In this document: piece after piece, positions 55,380-64,000 of the stretch
Numbering within the stretch: position 1 is the stretch's first letter
How the letters are laid out: the number at the start of each line of letters is the position of its first letter
NCBI GenBank assembly: GCA_964058805.1
Contig: CAXKVV010002144.1
Coordinates: 186,001 to 250,000 of the forward strand
Source: Schoenoplectus triqueter
Lineage: Eukaryota; Streptophyta; Magnoliopsida; Poales; Cyperaceae
Direction of reading: 5' to 3'
Length of the DNA: 64,000 nucleotides
The notes under the pieces: generated by a model
What the model saw: the letters and a program-made list of their open reading frames with translations, nothing else
Database searches by the model: none
What the model was told of the DNA's origin: nothing
Program-made: the position numbers and the translations under genes

Positions 55380-57194
55380 CTAGGTCCTGATGCTGTTGTT
55401 TTCCAGCGAATAATACCATTGGAAGGCGGTTCCCACTAGGCTTTGAGGGAATTGTCTTAACAACAGTGCATCATTGCCGCCCGTGTTACCGCACGAGGCT
55501 ACAAAGTGGGCCAGGTGTTGTTCAGGGTTCAGGTCTTTATTGCCCTCCCCGGAGAAGGTCCTGAAGCGGGGGATCACATACCCTTTAGGATATTCTTCTA
55601 AATCATATATGGCAGGGTATGGATGTCCACAGTTTTTGACAGGAGGGATAGCGTATCCACCTCCAGCTATTTGCATTTGCTGGGCAATCATGGCTTGAAT
55701 CTCTTTCCGGGATATTCCCGTTGGTTCAGCCTCCACTTCTATGGTTCTATGTGGATGGGGTTTAGAATCGACAGGTTGTTTTCCCTTATGATTGCTTTTG
55801 GTACTGTGGACCCCTTCTTGACGGGAGCTACCAGCTTTGAAATTGGCGTCTTGTGACTCTTGCAATGACTTGACCGCCTTAATCAGTTCTTCATTTTGCT
55901 TCAGCATGGTAGCGATTAGCTCCCGTTGCCTAATCAGCTCTTCGTCCCGTGCCTCAATGTGGCCTTTTAATATTTCTATTTCATCGATAGGCATTTCGGG
56001 ACGTGTTTCAACGTCATCTTCATTGTCGAAGAGATCAGGGTTTTCGTTGTGGTCTTCTCCTTCCCTGCTATTGCCTTCGGGGTTGACTCTCTTGGGGGGT
56101 CTCCCTTTTCTACCATTATTTTTATTGGTATTTGTGACGTGAGCTTGATTGGGCGGGGATTGGTCATCCTGGACCATATTCACCTCACCATCAGTATCCG
56201 GATCAGTATCGTAGCTTATACTGATGGTGTTGACTGAGAAGTGCTCTTCATAACGAGCGGTTCTTCTCTTCTTCTTTGTTTGGTCAGGGGCAGTTATTTT
56301 TAGACTATTGAGTGGTATTCTCGAGCCTAATCGGCTGAATACACTCTTCTGGCCCAAGCGGCTGAACACGCTCTCGGGCGGAGCGTTGGACCTGCCGGCC
56401 TTGCTGGGCTGGGCTTGAGACTGGGGTTTCGTTGGCTGGGAACCCTTCGGGACCCACACCTGCTGGGTGCTAGGTGTTGCCTTTGGTATAGACCTCCTTG
56501 TGTTCGGAGTAGAGGCAATGGCTTGCGGCTGAGCCATGCCTTGAGATTGATCGGAGCGGGAGACGTATCGTCTTGACCTAGCGTTTCTAACGCTCTTCCT
56601 CTGTTTGAGGGCCCTGTGAGCCTTATAAATGGCTTCTGCAGGGGTTTGAGACTTGTCCTGGCGGCGCTGAGGCCTTTGAGTTGGGCGAGGTGTGGGCTTA
56701 GGCACCTCCCATGCCTGGCGGAGCTGGCCTGTGGCTGAGTTCTTGGCCACTATGCGGAGAGCTGTGAATTTATTGGAGACTGGGATAGCTGGCCTAGCCA
56801 CCAGCTGGTTCTGGTATGCATCCAGGGCCCTCTTCCTGGACACTTGAGAGTTACGGGCAGTTTGGGCTACTGCCTTTGGGGCCGTCTTCTTAGACGGGCG
56901 CCTTCTCCTCTTTGGGGAGGTAGTAGGAGAGGCCATGACGTTGTTAGAAATACCCTTGGGAGTTAGGGTAATCGAGTCCTCCTCGTCCGGAATGGAGATC
57001 CGGACGGTTGCGGGAGTGATCGTGGCCACTGGAGCTGGGCCATAGACAGTCAGTTCTTGTGGGATGGTCCCAAAGAACATGAATAGTTTGCCCTCTGGGC
57101 TCTTTGCAGGAGTGACGGTGTAGGGAGCGAGGTTGAAGTTGCCGAAGTATGCCATTTCCTGCAAAAACAAAAACACTTGAAAATTATTAGTCAT
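55380..57194 (-). CDS. Tat-type gag N-terminal part, ends at an in-frame TAG
   Basis: 604 residues: a basic, proline- and serine-rich region (about 70-350), an acidic part, a coiled coil (IEILKGHIEARDEELIRQRE), then the start of the gag capsid domain (GNKDLNPEQHLAHFV, LLRQFPQSLVGTAFQWYYSL). It stops at TAG (55382-55380) and the same frame goes on two codons later as MADSFRARFVMV, so the capsid domain is split by a single stop. TAG from TGG is likely, as W-D-E is common there. The start is ATG at 57194 or, if the TTTTTGCAG|GAAATGG acceptor is used, ATG at 57155 (MAYFGNFN). The latter would mean an intron in the leader. Confidence 0.85.
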   Translation of the reverse strand: MTNNFQVFLFLQEMAYFGNFNLAPYTVTPAKSPEGKLFMFFGTIPQELTVYGPAPVATITPATVRISIPDEEDSITLTPKGISNNVMASPTTSPKRRRRPSKKTAPKAVAQTARNSQVSRKRALDAYQNQLVARPAIPVSNKFTALRIVAKNSATGQLRQAWEVPKPTPRPTQRPQRRQDKSQTPAEAIYKAHRALKQRKSVRNARSRRYVSRSDQSQGMAQPQAIASTPNTRRSIPKATPSTQQVWVPKGSQPTKPQSQAQPSKAGRSNAPPESVFSRLGQKSVFSRLGSRIPLNSLKITAPDQTKKKRRTARYEEHFSVNTISISYDTDPDTDGEVNMVQDDQSPPNQAHVTNTNKNNGRKGRPPKRVNPEGNSREGEDHNENPDLFDNEDDVETRPEMPIDEIEILKGHIEARDEELIRQRELIATMLKQNEELIKAVKSLQESQDANFKAGSSRQEGVHSTKSNHKGKQPVDSKPHPHRTIEVEAEPTGISRKEIQAMIAQQMQIAGGGYAIPPVKNCGHPYPAIYDLEEYPKGYVIPRFRTFSGEGNKDLNPEQHLAHFVASCGNTGGNDALLLRQFPQSLVGTAFQWYYSLENNSIRT

Positions 57195-57271
57195 TTTAGC
57201 ACATAGAAGACCATTTGTATCTCTTAATTATTCTATTTGCCTCTCTCTTTCAGAGATAAGAGGAGAATCTA

Positions 57272-57290
57272 GGTCCCACCGGGCGTGCCA
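57272..57290 (-). promoter_or_regulatory. Primer-binding site of the Tat element
   Basis: On the minus strand the LTR ends ...GTCGCACA at 57296, followed by five bases and TGGCACGCCCGGTGGGACC (57290-57272). It starts with TGG, as expected for pairing with a tRNA 3' CCA end; the tRNA species was not verified. Confidence 0.75.
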
Positions 57291-57295
57291 GATCC

Positions 57296-58962
57296 TGTGC
57301 GACCCTTTTTCGCGCGCCGCCGCACCGCCGCCGGGCGATGGGTTCTGCGGAAGAAGGACACGGAGATCCCTCCCGAGCGTGCATCTGCTGGGTGTCGGCC
57401 GATTCTGCCGTTTAGAGATATTTGGATGCACATTCAGGGGTTTTTTAGTGATTGTGAGTTCTTGTAGATTCCGGTGGGCGCAAGCCCCCACCGTTAATTA
57501 CCCTGGGCTACGAACCTCGAGGCACCTCTGGATCTTTGAAAGAGAGAAGCAAATAGTATAGTTAAAAGATGGTCAAGTGGTCGTCTAGGTTTATAAAAAG
57601 GGGTCTACGGAAGATGAACCTACAAACAGATCGGTTCAATCTATGGAAGACAAACCTACAAACAGATCGGTTTTGTCCTATGGAGGACGAACCTACAAAC
57701 AGATCGGTTCAGTCCATGCCACCTCGAGATGTAACCTTACCAACAGACCAGGTTAATCTCTTCATAGGGGGCTTGAGGTGAGTCTACATACAGATCGACT
57801 CGACCTCCGTTGATCTAGAAGATAAACCTACAAACAGATCGGTTCAATCTTAACTAGTCAACAACCAATCACACAAAATACAACTCGAAGCGCTGAGCCG
57901 GTTGATCTTGAGGTTGGTGAATCAGGAGAAGGGTGGATATGGCCCACGTGTTTCTTCTCACCGATCTTCTAGATCATGAATTCGAAGCACTAAGCCGATT
58001 CATAAACCTAGGAAACACAATTGCACACAGTGTCAAACCTGAAGCGCTGGGCCAGTTCAACATTGAGGCATGTGTTAGCGAAGGAACCTACCTACAGAAC
58101 GGTTCACATTCACTGTTTTGTGGATGAATCTACCTACAGACCGATTCAATCTCACAGTCTCGGGAAATGAGCCAGAAGACAAACTCATCGACGGACGAGT
58201 TCAGTCTTGCCAGCTCAAATGGTCATGAATTACTTGTTCATGACACCAAGTCATTAAGATGTCGCTTCGCTCGGACATCTTAATGTTCTTCTTCCTCAAA
58301 GTCGACATATCTCTCCATGCTGATGTCGTAGCTTTGGTCATTCTTCAGCGAGCGTCGAGATGTTCTTGTCTCAACTAATCATTCTACGTGTTGCATTACT
58401 TGTGCAAAATTACTATGTTGCCCTACACCCCTTGTGTGAGCGTATTCAATCATGAGTTACTTGCTCATGGCAGCGAGTCATTAAGATGTCACCTATCTAG
58501 GACATCGTAATGTTCTTCTTCTTCAGAGTCGACATATATCTCCATGTTAGTATCGTAGCTCTGGTTATTCTTCATCAAGTGTCAAGATGTTCTTGTCTCG
58601 ACATGTTCCTTCATGTTGCTATCTCACGTCAAGATGTTCTTGTCTCAACGTATCTTGTTATTCTTCATTAAGCGTCAAGATGTTCTTGTCTCGACATATC
58701 TTCTTGTATTGCTATTAAAGCCTTAATCATCTCACGTCAAGATGTTCTTGTCTCAACGTACCTTCTTTATATTGCTATCGAAGCCTTAATCATCCTACGT
58801 CAAGATGTTCTCGTCTTGACTTAATCATTCTAAATGTTATATCATGTGTGCAAATATTCTTACGTGGCTCTACACTCCTTATGTGAGCATGTTTATTCAT
58901 TTCTAAAATGCACAAAGTCTATTATATAATATCTTCCATTATTATTTTTATTATAAAGATGC

Positions 58963-59016
<54 letters not shown>

Positions 59017-62000
59017 TCTTATTACTATTATTATTTTTATTATTATTATTTTTATTTCTTAAACTCTATTTATCTATGTAGAAAATTATTTACAAAAATA
59101 ATAGGAAAAGGGGTTAGCTATTTAACTAGAGTCTTATTTATATTTTTTGGGATTTTTACAATAGCTAAAATAGTAGAATTTTATTTTTATTATTTCTAAA
59201 CTCTATTTATTCTGTAGAAAATCACTTACAAAAATAATAGAAAATAAAATGGCTATGATTTTTATTTGTATATTTTTTTTAAAAAAAAAAAATGTTTATA
59301 ATAGCCAAAGTAATAGAATTTTATTATTATATTCTATTATATTGTAATACTATTCATTATGTAAGAATTATTTACAAAATTAAAGATGGTTAACTATACT
59401 ATTTTATTATTATTTTTTTATTTTTATTTTATTTTTAATATCTATAATAGCTAAAAAGAAATTATTACTAATATTCTATCCTATTTATTATACTATTCAT
59501 TATATCTATTTTCATTATTTTTATTTATTATCTATAGAAAAGTATAAGATTTTATTATTAGTTGAAAATAGTCATAAGAGATGAAATTCATTACGTTTTT
59601 ATTACAACTATTATTTTTATTACATTTTATTCATCAAAAGTATTTTTATTGTATATATTTGTATGGAAATAACAAAAGAAATACAATTCATATTATAAAA
59701 CTATATTATCATTTTTTATTATAAAAGAAAATGTATTTTACTATTTATTGCCATGGTAGTATATTTTGTATATTTTGTGCTATTTATTTTTATTATTCTT
59801 TTTTACAGAAAATATCAATATAATATCTATTATTATTATTATACTTTTTTTTATTTATCAAAGAATATAGCTAATCTCATTATTTATTATAGTATATTAC
59901 TATCATCATTATTATTTCATGGAAAATCACTTGAAAAATCACTAAAATATATCTAGTTATTACTTATGATTTTTATTTGTATTTTTGGAATTTTTATAGT
60001 ATTTAAAATGACAAGTCAAAGCTAAGTCAAACATATCAATATATGTGGTGTATTTTTGCTTTTAAATTATTTTTTCATGATTATATTTTTAAAACTGGAA
60101 TATTATTGTATAGAAAAATAGTATGAAAAATAGGAAAATTTTTAGAAATAAATTTGAGTCAATTTGGAATTCAGGAACATTTTCAAATCATTTATTTACT
60201 CTATATTATTACTATTCTGTTATTATTTAATTAATGGGCTTAATATGGGCCGTCAGATCTGTATCAAGATCGGCGCCTATCTTTTATATAACTTCTTTCT
60301 TTATTTGGGCCGCCAGATTCGTTTAAGATACGTGTTTAATGGATCTACGGCCCAGATCTATTCTTATTTAAATTTCCTTAACTTCTGTTAAATCCCATCC
60401 ATTAACTGTTTTTAAAGATTGGCGCTTGCTTCAATAATCGTGCTGAAGAGTTCTTCTTGATTTCTGACTTCCCGGTGCATTAAGATCCGTGCGTAATGGC
60501 GTTCTCGGCCGCCGGAACTCCCTCTCTCCGATCAGATCGGTGTATTAGCGTCGTCTCGATATGTAGAACTCCTCTGAAATACCTGATCGAGAATCCATAT
60601 GGCAGTAGAGGCTATATTATGGTACCGAATTAAGATGCATTACTTGGCATCGGTACCGAATTGAATCCTTATCGAATTAGATCAAATTATTCGAATTTCT
60701 TGGCAATTATAGGTTTGATAAGCATCGCCTTGACATGTTACTATGGTTTGAAGCGATTAACTGAACATTCTTGAGCTAATAATGGTGCAAGACCAACTCA
60801 CCATTTATCAGTACACAGTACCGATTGGTACCGAATTGCCTTTTTGCCAAATTCAACAGAATTAATTAACTTCTCTCATAATTACAAGATCAATGAATGT
60901 CGCCTGAATGTATTAAGTTGATCTTAGATGGTTACAAAGGATATCATTCATCGGCAATCGTGTTGGAGCACCTATGATTCAAGAATGGTACCGATCGGTA
61001 CCATTTTCAATTTCTTGTCAACTTGAAGCACTCACTAACCATTCTTATTCAATTAACACCCCTCAGGCCTAAAGGCACACCCAGCTTCAGCTAGGGCCAG
61101 TGGCTCACTGAGATTGCAATAGTGTCAATCGATTTAGCAGTATACTGTTCCATTATCAGATTAAACAATTCCAATACAAAATTGCAAAGCCTGGGTTCTT
61201 AGCTGAATGAATCATACAATTAAAGTGATTAAGAGATAGCAAGTTCATACCTTAAGTCATTATGCGAATGGATACAAAGAAATTAATCAAGAAATGAAAA
61301 TTTACCATGGAAACCATATAATCATGAATTCTTAGTATTTGTGATCAATCCAGGCCTAAAGGCTCACCAATTACTTTGTAATTGGGCCAGTGGCTCACTG
61401 GATATTATGATATTATTCAACAATTAATTCTAATAACAAGAAATGGCAAAATCAGAAAAGAAATAAAGGAGATTTTAAGAAAATAGACCCCAATAGTAAA
61501 ATTGATCAAGAAATTCTCATAAAATGTATCAAATAGCAAAGATTCCAGAGGAGATAACAAAAATATATGCTAATTAAATCAATTCATACGATTGATTACC
61601 TCAAGCTTTGACAGAAATCTCAATTACTCGAATTCTTCTTATTAGCTCTTAGTAAAGGCTCTCTCTTTCCTCTGTGATCACTATTGGGTGTATATAGGTG
61701 TGTGTATGCTCTTGATTGCTCTTCTAAAAGCCTCCATTACTGTTGCTAAATTTCAGCTTATATAGGCTAATTCGGCCAATTAATTCAATTGTGATTGGTT
61801 CAGTGCCTTAGGGTCGGATTGCCACCCTGTATAGATCTCAACTCTCCATTCTAAACGCTTGAACGGTTGTGATTGATTTGTGTTTCTTCCCTAACCGTTT
61901 TCTGTTATGATCTTGACTGTGCCGCAATCCTTTGACTCAATTGAGCGCCTATTTCAATCGGTGAGTGGCTCCTCACTGCCAAACCATGCTTAAATACTTC

Positions 62001-64000
62001 TATCTCATTGCTAAGACTCCTTTCTCCCTCAATTGCATGGTTATTCATTCAATTTCTAAACTGCATTTTTAACCCGTTTCTCCTCCTAGCTAAATTCATC
62101 ATCTTTTACTCAATTGCCTTTTCAATCCATGTCGATTATCATCGCCTTGATCTGAATAAGCTTTTTCACCATTCAATTCGATCTCTAGAGCGTTTATTGA
62201 ATTTGCCTCTCCATTACTGCTTCCGACAACTCCTCAAGCTTAAGCCTTCCTGTAATTCAATTGCTCCATAATTACTTATCAATCGGCGTCGCCTTAGCAC
62301 GAGGAAGCTATCCCTGTGCTCAATTTGGTGTTTGAAGCACTCAATTGCATTTGATAGAAGTGCACCTCTACTGTTCCGACTTGAATTGAGGTAAATGCAT
62401 TGCTCAATTTCCTTTTCATTGCTAACTCCCCGTTCTAATCTCTCTCATCAATTCATTAATGCGTGTCAACTATTTCTGAAGCTTCCACGATGGTGAGACG
62501 CCATGGGACCAGACAAGCTCGCGCGCGAGAGGAGAAGGAGAAGAAGAGAGAGCGGGGAGAATGTTCGGCCGGACTGGATGGCTCAGGCGCACGTGCACCA
62601 AAGCGCCAGAGGGGAGTAGATCAGCGACTGGGGGAGCATGCACCAGGTTCATTTTGTTTTCATCCCCTTTTTAAATTTTATCGCTTTGAGCAGAACAAAC
62701 CAGTAGGATAGACTTGGCATACCACTTCAACCATGAGCCTATACTCTTATCTCTGTATCCTGGGCCCCACCTGTAAGGCTTGTGAGTATACGCCTATAGA
62801 TCTTGTTAGCAGTCGATTAGTCTAATGATTAATGTTAATAGGCTGAGGTGGCTCTGCCTGATTGGTTGGTTGCTTTGTTAAACAAACCCTTAGTATTAAT
62901 GGTCTGTGTATGATGTGGCCCTGTGAGATAGTGCCATGTGGCACTTTGTGCTGCCCTGTACCAACCATAAAGAGCCATCTGTCACTCTTTGTACACACTG
63001 TATGGTGACATGGCACCAGTGAGTGCATGCCATGTGGCATCCAGTGGGGCCCACTTGTCAGTCGCCTTATAGTATAGTGGAATTCACAGTGGTGAGGTGG
63101 ACCAATAAGGGAAGGCCACATGGCAATGGGCTGTTGAGGTGGCCTTATAGCATGCTGCCATTTGTCTAGCTGCTGGATGAAGTGGCTGCTGATGTGGACC
63201 AATGGCTGACTGCCATGTGGCATAGGTGGGGCCCACTTATCAGGTCTGTAGGGGTGTGGGACCCACATGGCTGAGGTGGACCAATGGGGTGCTGACACGT
63301 GGCATGAGGTGGCCCAATAAAATACTGACACGTGTCACACCCTCTCTCTTCTCTGATTCGGTATAGGTGTGCTTAGGATCCCCAGTTTGCACCCAGATGA
63401 GCCTCTGTCCCCAGATTGCACCCAGATGAACCCTTGATTGAATCTCAGCCTTTGATTAATCCATTTATTCTACCTTTATCTTCCCTGAATTTATTTTAAT
63501 AGCTCCACTTATCCAAAAATCATGAAAATTTCACCAAAAATCCCTAAAATCATGATAATCATCCCTGTAATTTTTAATTCCATTTTTGCCCTTGCCTCTC
63601 TGAATTAAAAATTCTTTTATCCATAAAACCCTATTATTCCTTATGAATTAATCCCTGATCTCAATTGTAGCTCTGTGTCTCTGCCAATTATCTCTCTCTT
63701 GCAGAAACCACCCTAACTAAATACCAATTAGACTTATATTGATATCCATTAGGGCTTGATTTGATCAAATGCTGACTACTTATCAGCAATTAATACAAAT
63801 CTAGACTTGATCAGGTGGTTGCTCCCAGCTTTGGCACCTGATCAGTCTTGTGAAATTGACTTTCAATCCCTTAACATGAGGGTAACTTGGTCAAAGAACT
63901 GACTACTTATCAGTAATTGACACAAATCAAAGCATGGTTAGGTAGTTGCTTGCAGCTTTGGCACCAGGTCAGCCTTGAAAGCAAAATCACATTTGGAATT
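57296..64000 (-). repeat. 5' LTR of the Tat element, cut by the window end
   Basis: Position 64000 corresponds to 41636 in the other LTR. Over the shared 6.7 kb I saw six substitutions, all transitions (for example at 59355, 59423, 60150, 62463, 63801 and 63944), plus length changes in the (ATT)n and T/A runs. About 0.7 kb is expected beyond the window. Confidence 0.93.

Larger units (their letters stand above)
34936..64000 (-). mobile_element. Giant Tat/Ogre-type Ty3-gypsy retrotransposon, right end outside window
   Basis: Minus-strand element. Its 5' LTR is the right copy (57296 to beyond 64000); then come primer site, gag, pol, a tandem array, an opposite-strand gene, purine tract and the 3' LTR (42334-34936). 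If the LTR is 7.4 kb, the whole is about 29.8 kb. Features of the Tat lineage: pol order protease-RT-RNase H-second RNase H-integrase, an extra gene in antisense between pol and the 3' LTR, and very long LTRs. The two LTRs differ by only about six substitutions over 6.7 kb plus microsatellite length, so the insertion is very recent. It has probably entered intron 1 of the polyol transporter gene. Confidence 0.9.

Noticed and set aside
48132..55383. Many plus-strand ORFs opposite pol
   Set aside because: They are shadows of the 2,433-codon polyprotein. None has introns, domains or codon patterns of its own, unlike the antisense gene at 42.4-46.1 kb.

Overview
The window is nuclear DNA of a land plant, most likely a flowering plant. 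It has intron-bearing genes with GT-AG introns, a plastid-targeted ribosomal protein gene, a plant-type polyol transporter, a snoRNA locus with a plant promoter layout (GGCCCA site II, telo-box, TATA) and dense retrotransposons with AT-rich spacers. The species cannot be named from the sequence.

Layout: 1-3.6 kb holds a Copia LTR relic inserted in a CACTA transposase relic, then a GGGTC-rich degenerate repeat. 3.67-6.7 kb is a three-exon gene for plastid ribosomal protein uS10 (minus strand). Its second intron carries a complete, intronless alpha/beta-hydrolase ORF on the same strand, with a poly(A)-like remnant. 6.8-14.7 kb is AT-rich repeat DNA with a 141-bp tandem array, broken hAT-type transposase pieces, a diverged Tat-type LTR relic and a hAT MITE. 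15.06-19.83 kb is a complete gag-only Copia-like element with paired LTRs and a matching 5-bp target-site duplication. 20.6-25.55 kb is a LEW1/NUS1-like gene (dolichol synthesis partner) whose fourth exon is not found; a dead LINE sits at that place. 26.7-32.6 kb holds two foldback elements packed with CACTG-N-CAGTG palindromes (each with a perfect 9-bp target duplication), two hAT MITEs, and a minus-strand cluster of C/D-box snoRNAs. 32.7-34.2 kb is the large second exon of a polyol transporter whose first exon is not in the window.

From 34,936 to the window end lies one giant, very young Tat/Ogre-type Ty3-gypsy retrotransposon on the minus strand. It has LTRs of about 7.4 kb, a gag and a 2,433-residue polyprotein with two RNase H domains, and a 231-240 bp tandem array behind pol. 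On the opposite strand it carries a six-exon gene with a plant mobile domain. The left LTR ends 760 bp from transporter exon 2, so the element has probably landed in intron 1 of that gene. The right LTR runs out of the window.

Host genes whose reading frame looks intact are uS10, the nested hydrolase and the transporter exon. The LEW1-like gene looks broken. Most of the remaining sequence is mobile DNA.
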